Positions 48,949 to 60,963 of a stretch of 64,000 nt of DNA are shown here, piece by piece. The position numbers were made by a program, and so were the translations under genes. Where the stretch lies: positions 45,957,825 to 46,021,824 of the forward strand of contig CAXKWD010000005.1 in the NCBI GenBank assembly GCA_964059195.1, written 5' to 3'. The first letter of the stretch is position 1. Each line of letters begins with the position of its first letter. The stretch is from Ectobius pallidus (taxonomy: Eukaryota; Arthropoda; Insecta; Blattodea; Ectobiidae). The notes below the pieces were generated by a model, which worked only from the letters and a program-made list of their open reading frames with translations, did no database searches and was not told the origin of the DNA.

Positions 48949-49948
48949 ACATTATACAGTACTGGCTTGAATGTTGTAGCATTACCTTAGTCCTTTAAAA
49001 AATATATTATTATTTAGCTGTTCTTAATTGGTTTTCAGAAAACACCAACATTTATATTCTAAAAAAATAAAAATAAAATATAAAAAAATGACGATGTCAT
49101 ATTTCGAATCAAAATGTACGAATTATAGCCTACTTAGTGAATTGTTTATTTAATTTTGAATAATACTGAGTTCATATTTTATGTTATTTTAATTTCATAA
49201 CAGTTTACTTTACTTGATATCTCCATACCAGCATTTTCTTTCAACCTGGCCGTTCCGAGGGTAGGCTCACCCAGTTCAAGTCACAAAGAACTAAAAGGCG
49301 TAAAGTTGGTTTCAACATTTGGGACCTTATTCTTTTGTAACGGGTTGACTATTCTTCCGAGGGGGGTTAAGGCGACACACTATTCCAGAAACGGAGTGAA
49401 TTTGAAGAGCGCGTCGCTTCTCAATGGGGAAGGTTGTTTCAGTTTGTTAAATGGTCCAGAGTAAAAGCTTACGGTAGTCTCCCTCCTGCTACCATTACAT
49501 ACAAGACGTATGGGCTTTCTTGAAATGCTGATGCTCGTATAGTGGTCTTAGTCCAGTGTAGATTTAAACCTGCACGAAGAATTCCCCTGTGAAGTTCATG
49601 CCATTTGGGATTCCTTTGACACCTTCAGAGAGAAATATAAGTGGCGCCATTAATCCTGAAAACTATTTTTCTCTGTCAAATAATCTATTTTGTAAACTTA
49701 AAGCTAGAAAATACTTCATCATTCAAACGTCTTCTAGATATAAAAATATTTTTATAATTAATGGTGTATGTACTTCAATAATAACTGGTTTAATCCTATG
49801 GAGGAAAAATGCTATTTATTTTTAGCTTATAGAATATTTCAATACCGGTATTTTGAAATAATTCTTTGTCTTCTTTTGTTCACAACAATTATGTTAACTA
49901 AAATTGCTATTGTTATTCATATAATAATATAGTGATAATTCCTTTGGA
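48949..49948. other. No gene recognised
   Basis: Contains a GC-richer stretch at 49230-49620 that I cannot assign. Confidence 0.4.
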
Positions 49949-49951
49949 TTA

Positions 49952-52093
49952 CACTGTTCTACAAATAAAAATGAAATTCATTTTTCTGGGTATAACATTC
50001 TTGATTAACATGGAAATTCACCTCCTGAATTCAAATCTGTAATTAGTTTCTCTGTGTCACGCATAGTTTTCAAGTTATATGCAATTTCATGTTTTAAATA
50101 ATTTTCGTTTCCACGCTACGTATTTATGTAGGCAAAACATGTAACTATAAATATTTTAGTCACTTGCAAAATTATTTACAAACATGTTATGCACTATAAA
50201 ACAAAAGAAATATACACAAGCCTTAATATAATAATTATATTATGTGGAAAGACTTATTTAAGTTTAGAAAATATGAAAAAATACACTTTTCTCTAAGAAT
50301 TTAAGTCTTATTTTTTCCTCTTGTGTTCAATTTTGCAGTCTCTGATAATGTTCCAGCAGTAGTCAGCAAGCATCGCAGGTATCCATTTCCCTTCATACCG
50401 CTTTTCCATGGACATTATATCTTTATGAAATCTTTCACCATGTTCGTCGGAGACATCACTGCAGCTCTCAGAAAAATAATGTAGATGTGAATCTAGGAAA
50501 TGCACTTTTAAAGACATGTGACATCCTAGATCCCTATATGCATTTACCATTTGTTGAACCAGTTGTTCGAAGTTGTTAGCTCTTTTTGTTCCCAGAAAAT
50601 TTTGCGTTACATTCTTGAAACAAGACCTTGCTCTTCTTTCTTTTGGAGCAAGGCATTGTTCAAAATCTGAGTCCTTTTGAAGTTCTCTAATTTGGGACCC
50701 ACAAACATTTTTGCTGCAGAAAGACGAGGAAACTTTTTTGAAAGGCACATAAATCCTCTTCCAGATGTGTCCATGGCCTTAAGAAATTGTTTAATAAGGC
50801 CTAGCTTGATGTGAAGAGGGGGCAGCAGAACATCTTCACTGGCTACCAATTTCTCATTCAGTAAATTTTTTCTCCAACTTTCCACTTACGTTCAGGCCAA
50901 ATCTTTCTTTTATAATGGGAATTTCTATCGCGACTATCCCACTCGCACAGAAAACATCCATATTTGGTGTAGCCTTGTTGCTTACCTAATATCATGGCAA
51001 CTATTTTCAAATCACCACATATTTTCCACTTGTGCTCATTATATTTTATTAATCTCAGCATATTTTTCAAAATATCATATGATTCTTTAGTCGTACTTGC
51101 ATGGGGAACTGGGACAGAAGACATTATGTTCCCATTGTGGAGGAGAACTCCCTTTAGACTGTATTTTGAGCCATCTATAAAAAGTCTCTACTCCTGTGGC
51201 TCGTATTTGAAGTTCAAAGTATTCATTATTCCACAAACATCATTGCAGAATGTCATCAAGTTGTCATTTGCAAAATAGGGAAGAAAAATGCGTTCCCTAT
51301 GTCTAAACTCAGTAATTTTCGTATCTGGTTGCAATAAATTGCATTCTTGCAATCTCGAACCCAACAGTTCTGCTTTTTGTTTACTTAGGCCTAAATCACG
51401 AACTAGGTCGTTAAGATATGCTTGTGTCAAGAAACGTGGAGTTGAAGTGCTTGTGGACTGATAAGATGGGTCTTTTTTTTCAGGAGATGATGTCAATGCT
51501 TCACTCACACTTTCTGCACTATCTGTTTCATTGTCTTCATTTGTTGGTCTTCTAGGTACTGGAAGAGTTTCGGAGTGTGGGATTGGTCTGATTGCAGAAG
51601 GCAAATTGGGGTACACTATGTGACTCTTAGATTTCCGATTTGTAAAACCATGAACATCTGTCAAACAAAAGTAACAGTCTGTAATGTGGTCCTTTTGTCC
51701 CCTCCATACCATTGGCACTGCAAACAATGTGGAGTTATCTCTACCTTTCCACCAGTTTAACAATTTAACATAGCAAGTTGCACAACAAATATGTGGTGCC
51801 CAGTCCTTCTGCTGATCCCCAAGTTCTATTCCAAAATAATATTTGTAGGCCTTCTTTACAATGGGCGAAATCTTCTTCCTATGCCTAGCAAACGTGAACC
51901 CTCCGCAGATATAGCAGAGGTTGTCAGGCGTATTTCTACATGTTCTACGATTTGGCATTTTCTAGAAGAGAAATATACATTTGAAATTAATACATTGCTA
52001 TGAGTTGAATTGTGCCTGTACAGAAACAGTATTTCATGTAAACAAACAATACTCACTTCCTCTAACAAGAATTTCAGGTTAAACTCAAGATTT

Positions 52094-52138
<45 letters not shown>

Positions 52139-52619
52139 TAGAATCTGTCTATTTCACGTCTATGCTTTAAGAGGTTTCTGTGAAAGAGAAATATGTAAAG
52201 TTTTACATATTTTATATACCACAGATGTCTGAATGTTATGGTCAAAAATAAATATTTACTCACATGATAAAGAATGTCTCCACCATCCAAATAATGCCAG
52301 TTTAACGCTATAAAACTCAATTTTAAATCATGTAACAATGACTTGCTAATTAACATAAAATTTTACTAGCAACAGGAATGCCACAATCTGAAAATGAAAA
52401 TAAATGAAGGACAAAATTAACTGTTGCCAACTGTTGTTAAGCAAAGTTCACCAACTTTGTGTACAAACTTAAAATGTCAGTTAAATGAGACGTATATTCT
52501 CGTATAACTTAAAAACTGTGCCTGATAGCGAATTTCTGTTTTCAGATTTGAATGTACCATATGGAAATCTTTAGAAACGCATATTTTCATATAAGAAAAA
52601 TGACCCTTGTAGAACAGTG
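49952..52619 (-). mobile_element. CACTG-ended DNA transposon, 2.67 kb, TTA target duplication
   Basis: Both ends begin CACTGTTCTACAA (perfect 13-bp TIR) with weaker inverted similarity for about 140 further bases (ATTCAAATCTG, AGTTTT-AAGTTATA). TTA flanks both sides (49949-49951, 52620-52622). One minus-strand gene fills the middle (50308-51958). A (TC)n tract of about 40 bases lies at 52096-52135 upstream of the gene. CACTR ends with a 3-bp duplication resemble the CACTA/CMC superfamily. Confidence 0.75.
50308..51958 (-). pseudogene. Transposon-borne zinc-binding protein of unnamed family, possible transposase
   Basis: About 550 codons. The start MPNRRTCRNTPDNLCYICGG fits the family. N-terminal cysteines C15, C18, C58, C59 and C62 (WAPHICCATC) and C95, C98 (DCYFCL) suggest a treble-clef-like zinc module. 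Then follow PNLPSAIRPIPHSETLPVP, an acidic Ser-rich linker, LNDLVRDLGLSKQKAELLGS, FIDGSKYSLKGVLLHNGN, CGDLKIVAMILGKQQGYTKY, CFLCEWDSR, LPPLHIKLGL, SDEHGERFHKD and MLADYCW. Lesions are a TAG in the Trp codon before RLFIDG (about 51190) and frameshifts near 50880 and 50710. I recall the family as widespread 'uncharacterized' invertebrate proteins. The Asp, Asp and Glu positions could form a DDE site; this is inference. Confidence 0.8.
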
Positions 52620-52622
52620 TTA

Positions 52623-53028
52623 TTTTTACCAAATACTGTCCATTTTAATTTTATTTCAATTAATTGTAATAATAAACAAATAATTAGCCATGGCATTAAG
52701 TACAGTTCCTTGCAAAATTTCATAAATTTACCTAAAAAATTGAATTGTCAAATGACGTTATAATCTGTCGCCATCTTGTTGATAATTAGGCTGCAAATTT
52801 GAATTTAAAGCTTTAACCCAGCGGGAAACTGTAATTTGAATTTCAGTTTAGCGCTTTTTTATGTATGAACTTTCCAGATCTAATTTTGCACGAAAGCACC
52901 CTATATATACTAAAATTTACGCCGGAACACTCGGTTGATATCTCATATTGAGAACGCCTCGTGGTTGGCTATACTGGGATCAATTAATCAGTTGGAGAAT
53001 TTAATGTTGTACCGGCATTTTGCCATGG
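52623..53028. other. No gene recognised
   Basis: AT-rich. A GAATTTAAAGCTTTAACCCA phrase at 52799 is a weak relative of the tandem repeat at 53127. Confidence 0.4.
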
Positions 53029-53101
53029 TAACTCAGTTGGTTAGAGCAGCGGCACGTAGAGCCAAAGATCTTGGTTCAAATCGCGGATATGGCATTGAAT
53101 T
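53029..53101 (+). repeat. tRNA-derived repeat
   Basis: TGCCATG pairs with TATGGCA. D-arm GTAACTCAGTTGGTTAGAGC. The T-arm stem is mismatched, so this is not a working tRNA. Related to the repeat at 8076. Confidence 0.6.
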
Positions 53102-53126
53102 TTTCAGTCTGACTTCACCTTTCCAT

Positions 53127-53355
53127 TTGAATTTAAGTTTTAATTTAAAATTAGCACCTCTCTATTTCCAGTTTGAGGCGATAGTCCCCTCTATGTATAA
53201 ATTAAAGCAGGAACATCTGAATTTAAGCTGAAATTTAAATTTAGCGCCTCTCCCTATAGTTTTCGACGATAGCCATATCTATAAACAAAGCGGGATAAGT
53301 TGAAATTAGAAAAGAATTTTAATTTACCGCCTCTCATCAGCTTTCGACGTCAACG
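53127..53355. repeat. Diverged tandem repeat, about 85-bp unit, three copies
   Basis: Units start near 53127, 53217 and 53299. They share GAATTTAAG, AATTTARCGCCTCTC, GTTTTCGACGATAG and TCTATAAA-like phrases. Confidence 0.6.
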
Positions 53356-53359
53356 CAAA

Positions 53360-56300
53360 TTATGTTCTTGATGGCTACTGATCGAAAATCTTCGGGCGCA
53401 ACCTGATGGATGGGTGTGGCGGCCGTGGTACTGCGATGTGGAAAGGAAATGGGAAGACTACCACATTATTTTTTCCCTGAAGACACTTGGGATTAGCGAA
53501 TATGATGGCTGCTCCTGAAGCAAAATATTCCGGAGGTAAAATACTTCCCCAGTCGGATCTCCGGGCGGGAAGTGTTTCAGGGGGAGTGATCGATATTGAA
53601 AGAACAAACAATAGAAGACAGCAGCTTAAAATAGGAACATGGAATGTTAGGACACTTAGACATGCAGAAAAACTGGAGAACTTAACACTGGAATTAAATA
53701 AATGTGGTGTGAATATAGTAGGTTTAAGTGAAGTGAGATGGACTGGACAAGGTGAAGTGGCTTGTGGTAATTATACGATGTTCTATTCGGGTGGAAATTG
53801 TAACGAAAGAGGCGTAGCTGTAGTGGTGGAAAATAAACTAGTGAATAGTATTACAAAAGTGGAGTGTGTTAGTGATCGTATAATGTATGTAAAAATAAAT
53901 GCAGATCCAGTGGATGTTTTGATAGTGCAAGTGCATATGCCAACTTCAGATCACAACGATGCAGAGGTTGATAAAATGTATGAAGACATAGGCGAAATAT
54001 TGTACCAAGAAGGAAGAGGTAAAGTGAATGCCATAATTATGGGAGATTTCAACAGTGTCATAGGAGAAGGACAAGAGAAAAAAATTGTGGGTCCTTATGG
54101 ATTAGGGAAGCGCAATGACAGAGGTAATAGGCTTGTTGACTTCTGCCAACAATGTGATATGGTGATAACCAATACCTGGTTCAAGAAGAGGAAAACAAAG
54201 TTGTACACCTGGAAAAGCCCTGGGGATATTAATAGGTACCAGATTGACTACATTCTCATCAAGCAGAGATTCCGGGGCAGTGTGAAAGATGTGAAGACTC
54301 TTCCAAATGCTGACATCAACACAGACCACAATCTTCTTGTAGCAGACATAGAGACTAGGCTGAAAAGGATTAGGCGGACATGTAAAAGAAATCTAAGATG
54401 GAACTTAGAAAAACTGCGAAATGACAAGGACTCGATTAAAGAGTCATTGGAAACACAGTTACATGAAATAAAAAATGTTGGTGAATCTGTAGAAAGTGAG
54501 TGGGAAAGTGTAAAAAATGTTTTGTTGGACACGTTGAAGAACAAAGTTGGAAAAATACACAGAATAAATAGGAAACCGTGGGTAACACAAGAGATGTTAA
54601 AGAAGATGGAAGAAAGGAGGAAATACAAAAATACTAATGCTGTGGAATATAAGAGATTGAATAATGAACTAAGAAGAGAGACAGACAGAGCAAAAGAAAA
54701 TTACCTTAAAGAAAGCTGTGATGAAATTATGGAGCTTCGACGAAAAGGAAGATATTATTTAATGTATCAGAAAGCGATGGAGTTAGAATCTTAAGAAAAT
54801 AAAGGAATACGGACTTTTGGAATAGAAGACATTCATGGAAATTTAATTACAAACCCTGGAAAAGTTCTTACAATATGGGAAAATTACATAGAAAAGCTTT
54901 ACGACAAGCAAAATCGACCACAAGACATCGAGATGGAAACAGAAGAACTAGTGGATAAAGATAATATAGGAGCTAGCATATTGAAGAATGAAGTAGAAAA
55001 GGCCATAAAAGAAATGAAGAATAGAAAGGCCACAGGAGACGATGACATACCAGTGGACCTACTGAAGGAATTAGGAGAAAATGGGATGAGGAAACTTACC
55101 AAACTTATCAACCGAATTTATGACACTGGAGAATGGCCTCAAGATTTCCTAGAGGTAACTATGATTGCACTAAAGAAGAAGAAATGTGCCAAGATGTGTA
55201 GTGATCACAGAACTATCTGCTTGCTATCTCACGTAGGAAAAATTGTGGCACGGATACTAACTAGAAGACTGGAAAGAAGAATAGAAGACGTAATAGGAGA
55301 AGACCAATTTGGTTTCCGGAAAGGAAAAGGAACTAGAGATGCAATTGGAATGCTAAGGATTATATCAGAGAGAGTTTTAGCGGTCAACGAAGAAGTGTGT
55401 GTCTGCTTTATTGATTGGCAAAAAGCTTTTGACCGAGTGAACTGGGAAAAGTTAATGGACATACTAAAAAAAATAGGCATTGACTGGAAGGACAGGAGAC
55501 TAATCCGCAATTTGTACCTGGGACAAAAAGTGAAAGTGCGTCTAGAACATGGAGTGACCAACAGTGTAGAAATAGGAAGAGGTGTGCGTCAAGGATGTTG
55601 TATGTCACCCATCTTGTTCAACCTTTATGGAGACTGGCTAGCAAAAGAAGCCTTAGAAGGAGTTAGGGATTTTGTGATAGGAGGATACGCTATTAACACC
55701 ATCAAATATGCGGACGACCTGGTGATTCTGGCAAAGAAACAAGAAATATTGCAAGGAATGATTGACAGGCTGGTGGAAACAGGAAGAAAGTATGGAATGG
55801 AAATCAACATAGGTAAATCGAAGGTGATGAGGATATCGAAGAGAGAAGAGCCGCTTCAAATTATCATGGGAAATCAAGAATTAGAGAACGTGAACCAGTT
55901 CAAATACTTAGGAAGTGAACTGACGAAAGATGCCTGCAAGGAGATAAGATCAAGAATTGCCATGGCCAAGAAAGCATTTATGAAGAAGAGAACTCTGCTA
56001 ACTAGTATTCTGAACCTAGAGCTACGTAAAAACCTGGTGAAGTGTTAGGCCTATATTTGGAGTATTGCTTTGTATGGATCAGAGACATGGACTTTGAGGA
56101 AATTAGAGAAGAAATATTTAGAAAGTTTTGAAATGTGGTGCTGGAGACAGATAGAAAATATAAAGTGGATGGACATGGTGACAAACGAAGAGGTTCTGAG
56201 TATAGTGGGTGAGAAGAAGTCAATCATACACATAATTCGTCAGAGGAAAGCAAACTGGATTGGGCACATTCTCAGAAGGAACTGCTTATTACATGATGTC

Positions 56301-56505
56301 GTAGAAGGAAGATTGGAGGGTACAACTAGACTTGGAAGAAGAAGAATTCAGCTGTTGGACGATTTAAGGGAAAAGCGGAAATATTGGATGCTGAAGGAGG
56401 AAGCAGAGGATAGACAGTTTTGGAAAACAAAATTCGCGTACCAAGTTTGAAAACCTGCCGGAAGGCAGAATACTTACTACTACTACTACTACTACTACTA
56501 CTACC
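53360..56505 (+). mobile_element. RTE-like LINE, nearly intact
   Basis: A single long ORF (53487-56450) is followed directly by a short 3' end and an ACT triplet tract (56470-56504). Very short 3' UTRs with simple-repeat tails are typical of the RTE clade. The 5' edge is not sharply defined. Confidence 0.85.
53487..56450 (+). pseudogene. RTE-type endonuclease-reverse transcriptase, two nonsense codons
   Basis: About 987 codons in one frame, interrupted only by TAA (54792-54794, after AMELES) and TAG (56046-56048, after NLVKC). Endonuclease: KIGTWNVRTLRHAEKL (53630), LSEVRWTGQGE, IIMGDFNSVIG (54035) and NTDHNLL (54320). RT: FGFRKGKGTRDAI (55310), CFIDWQKAFDRVNW (motif A, 55405), GVRQGCCMSPILFN (motif B, 55580) and KYADDLVIL (motif C, 55705). 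The C-terminus has YGSETWTLRK and RQRKANWIGHILRR, typical of RTE. No frameshift was seen, so this is the youngest coding element here. Whether the 5' ATG at 53487 or a later one is used is uncertain. Confidence 0.92.
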
Positions 56506-56506
56506 T

Positions 56507-57095
56507 CTTCTAGATGAGCTAGAAACTTGAAATTTCGTACACATTTACATTTAGGCTGTAAACTACAGGAAAATTTCAAAAAGTTAATTTTTTTAATTTT
56601 TAGTCCTAAAAACTCTCCGAATAAGGGCTCGGCTCGGCTCACCGACATTAATGTTTGCCCACTTCCAGTTGAGCTAGAAACTCGAAATTTGCTACACATA
56701 TAGATTTTAGGCTGCAAACCATAGGAAAATTGCAAAAAGTTTACTTTTTTAATTTTTAGCCCTAAAACTCTCCGAAAAAGAGTTCGGCTCGGCTCACCGA
56801 CATTAATGTTTGCCCACTTCCAGATGAGCTAGAAACTTGAAATTTGGTACACATATAGCTTTTAGGCTGTGAACCACAGAAAAATTCCAAAAAGTTTATT
56901 TTTTTTAATTTTTAGCCCTAAAAACTCCCGAAAAAGGACTCGGCTCGGGTCACCGACATAATGTTTGCCCACTTCCAGATGAGCTAGATACTTGAAATTT
57001 GGTACACATATAGCTTTTAGGCTTTAAACCACAGGAAAATTCTAAATTTTTATTTTCTTAAATTTTTAGCCCTAAAAACCCCCCGGAAAAGGGCT
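56507..57095. repeat. 155-bp tandem satellite, about 3.8 copies
   Basis: CTTCYAGWTGAGCTAGAAAC starts at 56507, 56662, 56817 and 56972, exactly 155 bases apart each time. Each unit carries GGCTCGGCTCACCGACATTA. The last copy decays after 57090. The array begins right after the triplet tail of the RTE LINE. Confidence 0.92.
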
Positions 57096-57174
57096 TGGTT
57101 TCCATGGCAATGGTATTATCAAACAGTGTTCACGTATGGCTCTGAAAGTTTAGAAATAATTATTTCCGTAAACC

Positions 57175-57232
57175 TACCGGGGTGGTCGAGATAGTAACGT
57201 CTTGGACTCGCGTTCTGAAGTCTCAGATTCAT
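57175..57232 (+). repeat. tRNA-like SINE head fragment
   Basis: ACCGGGGTGGTCGAGATAGT then TTGGACTCGCGTTCTGAAG resembles a Leu/Ser-tRNA-type SINE head, truncated after GATTCATAAT. Confidence 0.35.
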
Positions 57233-57389
57233 AATAATTAAATCCAATTAACATATTTTTGTCCAGAACTAACAAAATTTTCTTCTACCTGTTAAAGAAA
57301 TTTCATAATTTATATTCTCTAATCATAACTCGTAGATGAAGTCTCGTATCTTTACAACATATTATATCCAATTTTACTTGTGTCTTTCT

Positions 57390-58420
57390 ATTTTGGAAAA
57401 TGAAAATGGTAACCTACTATACTACATTGGGCAAACAAAAGTTCAAATAGGGGTAGGTTTCCTGGTACAGAAGGGACTAAAGCATCAAATAAAGGAATTC
57501 ATTGGCGTAAATGAAAGAATAGCTGCAATAAAACTGGAGGTCAACAAAATAAAAACCACATTAATTCAAATACATTCACCAACAGAAAATAGCAGGGAAG
57601 AGGAGTCAGAGAAGTTCTATGAAGAGCTCGAAGATACCTTGGAGAAGCACACAGCTCAGAGAGTGTTCATAATGGGTGACTTTAACTGCAAATTAGGGAC
57701 AAGAAAGGAAGGAGAAACTCTAGTAGGTCCATATGACATTGGAATTAGAAACGGTAGAGGAGACAAGCTCATAAAATTCGCACAAGGACATAAATTATAT
57801 ATCCTGAACACTTTTTACAAAAAATCAGCAGCAGCAAAATGGACCTGGCAATCTCCAGATGGAAAAACACGTAATGAAATAGACTTTATACTCAGCAACA
57901 GTAAGGAAAGCATAATGGATGTGCAGGTGCTAAATGGCGTTAAATTTAATTCGGACCATAGAATGGTAAGGGCAGTACTGAAAATAAACAAAAGGAGCAG
58001 AAAGAGGAAAAGAACCCATAAGCTTATGAGGGACCAAATCAACAGAGAAACCTACAAAGCAGCACTAAATAACAGAATTCTACTAACGAAAAACAGTCTC
58101 AAAGAGGGGGTACAGGATCTACACAGAGAAATTCAATCAAACATCTTACTAGCGGCAATAGATGCCACACAGAAGGACTCAAGGATCAAAAACAGACAAA
58201 AACTATCAGAAAATACGATAAAACTCATCAATGAAAGAGAAAAAATGAAGGGATTAAACCCAAAAACAGAAGAGGAGAAGAGAGAATACTCCGAAATTAA
58301 CAAGAGAACAAAGAGGGAAATAAGGAAGGACATTAGAACGTATGAACTACAATTAACATACTAGAGGAATCGAAATCAATAAAGAAAATAAGGAAAGAGC
58401 TAAGCAAGGAAAAGTAATGG
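57390..58420 (+). pseudogene. RTE-type LINE fragment: endonuclease and linker
   Basis: From about 57400 the frame gives ENGNLLYYIGQTK, GVGFLVQKGLKHQIKEF, VFIMGDFNCKLGTR (57665), WQSPDGKTRNEIDFIL (57848) and NSDHRMVRAVLKI (57945). A charged linker follows (REIQSNILLAAI, KRTKREIRKDIRTYE). The N-terminal TWNVRTL box and the whole RT are missing, so it is truncated at both ends. The stop at 58362 is followed by a few more LINE-like codons to about 58420. It differs from the RTE copy at 53487 and is a separate family. The first 20 or so codons of the long frame (57336-57400) are flanking sequence. Confidence 0.85.
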
Positions 58421-58763
58421 TTGATAGAGGCTAAAGATACTGAAAGAAAAATAATGAGAATATTTCACTTGTGTGGATTCCGTTGGAATAAATTGCCATC
58501 TTTCACAATTTCTTGATGTATGGAAACTGAACGGGATACTTGAAGTTTGTTTACAACTATACTTAAATTGCATTGAAGGTTTTACAATCATATTTATAAA
58601 GCATTAGTAAAGGTTTTTTATATCAACATACTTATAAAGACAGATTTTACTTATGTAATTAGATTTGTCCATATTGTTCTGAAGTTTAAGGTGTAGTATA
58701 TTTAAGGAGTGTTTATATTTGAACAAATTTATTTATTCATTGTTGACAATTCTACAAAATATA

Positions 58764-59350
58764 CGAGCGTGGATCGAAAAGTAACACACAATAATTTTTT
58801 CTGCATGTGTATTGGGGCTGGGATATTCAACTGGGATGAAGTTTGAAGCTTCTGCTACGGATGCTATTTTGTTCTCATGTGTAGCTCTAGCGAGAGAAGT
58901 GTGACCTATGCAACAAAGATGGCGCTCATGTTATTATCGTCCACTTGTGAAGAGCAGCGAGGTGTAGTGCGATTTTTATGGGCTAAAGGGCATGACCCGA
59001 GTGAAATTCACATGGACTTTCTTGGCCTGTAAGGGGCCGACTGTATGGACCATAGCAATGTCTCCAGGTGATAACCTTTGTGATGCGACACTTCCGGACG
59101 GCCGGCAACAGCAGCAACCACGCAGAATGTCACAGTCCAGACCTGGCACCATCGGACTTTCATTTCTTTGGTCCCATGAGGAAATCCCTGGCCGGTAAAC
59201 GCTTTCCGTCAGATGCAGAAGTGAAAACAGCAGTCCGCAGATGGCTATACTCCAACCGAACGGATTTCTATGAACAGGGTATTTTGAAACTGGTATCACG
59301 ATGGGAGAAAGTAACTAATAATAGACCTTATAATAAATATATAAATACGT
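58764..59350 (+). mobile_element. mariner element with internal deletion
   Basis: Starts with a mariner-like TIR (CGAGCGTGGATCGAAAAGTA). N-terminal transposase residues EEQRGVVRFLWAKGHDPSEI (58954-59010) are followed after a deletion by the C-terminus: SPDLAPSDFHFFGPMRKSLAGK (about 59130-59195), WLYSNRTDFYEQGILKLVSRWEK (about 59240-59310). The third catalytic Asp (SPDL) remains. The helix-turn-helix and the first two Asp residues are gone. The right TIR is not recognisable. Confidence 0.85.
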
Positions 59351-60963
59351 AACCAGCTGAATTTATCATCGCACTTGAGTTAGTCGGTATAAAGACATAT
59401 TTTGTAATCTGTAAGACAGGGTGTAGTTAAGGTCAAGTTGCTACGATCCATGACCTCTGGTTGCTAGGTAACTGGTGACTATTGCATACCACAGGCACAA
59501 ACAGCTGCAGCACCGCACAACCTCAACAGGTTCTATCCAGCATCTCCTTGTACAAGCGTTAAAGACGACCAACCCGTCATAATTTTAGAGTAATCTCCAT
59601 CTATAAATTTACTATACAATCGTTTTAACATGGAGTTCCTCCATTAAAGAGATCGAAGAAACTTTGCTGACATCAAACCTTATAAAGAATGCATTACGAA
59701 AGTATGTATGATGAATTAATGAATTGCTTTTATTTGTACGCTACAACATAAATGAAATGACGTTATACATTATTCGTTCCAAGAGCCATTAGGCTGGCCA
59801 TGCTATAGCTATGAACAAGTCAAACATAAACAAACAATTAAAAAAACACACAAACAAAACTCACAATGTACCAACAAAACAAAAATAAACATACAATTGA
59901 AAGTAAAAACTCAAAAGAACCATACCTTCAAACACACGAACAAAGCCCACAAGCCACAAACAAATTATCTCTCACACAGTACGGCTCGCTCAAAAAGGAT
60001 GGGTCGACTCTTGTTCGGTAGAAAATTGAAGTTATATGGAGCGGTTCATAAGTATAAACGGACGTCTCGGAGTCATTTCTGTGATGTTTGTTCGATGGGA
60101 GAAATTCTCCGTCTTCAATACCGAAGATTGTGAGTTCGCGTCATTTAATCCTTTAATAAACAATATTCTCCTAGTTTCAACTTCCTGAAAGCTGAAATAA
60201 ATGAACAGATTTCATTTTTAAACACAAAAGCTAACAAATGCTATAAGCAACACGAAAGAAAGACATGTTGTTCGGATTAACATATTGTTCGCTTGTTATA
60301 CACATAGTCAGAATCTCGTAATTAAAATAATTAAGAATCCTTCAAGACTAGAATGTAGAGCCATTGTATTGCTGTCTTTTCCCAGTCATCTCTTTGAAGA
60401 CAGTAGGCCTTCTGCTCGGTGATGCGGCACAGCTATAATACATGGCCTATGGGTATAATTCAATACTGGAATCTATGTTACTAAAAGATATTCTTACTCT
60501 TGAGATAAACCAGTGTAAGTTATCCAGAATTTACTCTCAATTCGATTTAACAACAAGTATCAGTTTCTTAAACAAAATATCGTCAATTTCAATGGTTTAC
60601 GCACAGAAACCAGTATGTACCTTCCAAAAATTCATGTATAACCTTTAGCATAATGAATAGAGGGAGAAAGTGTGATTACTCGGCCGCTCAGACAATGGTA
60701 TGTATAGGGAGCGCGGTGGTCCACCGAAACACTAGCAGCACCTTCGTTTGCGATTCAGCTTCTGAATGCGGCACCTTGATAGTTTGGCACCTTATGATTA
60801 AACTCGCAATCTTTAATTAACCCTTGGTCCTATTTCTGTGAAATTTGTGCAGAAATAATCTACACACAATAGTCCTTCCGATGGTTAAAACAGAGCCTTA
60901 AAAAAGCGGATATAAATGATTTTATTTCATTTTATAAACATCACCAATTACACAAAATTCATG
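59351..60963. other. No gene recognised
   Basis: Contains an A/C-rich stretch at 59815-59965. No supported gene or repeat. Confidence 0.4.

Noticed and set aside
49230..49620. Ribosomal RNA or SINE in the GC-richer patch
   Set aside because: I see no rRNA core sequence, no A or B box and no flanking duplication.
53375..53611. Minus-strand 78-codon frame at the RTE 5' end
   Set aside because: It is a shadow of the LINE leader and N-terminus, with no recognisable domain.
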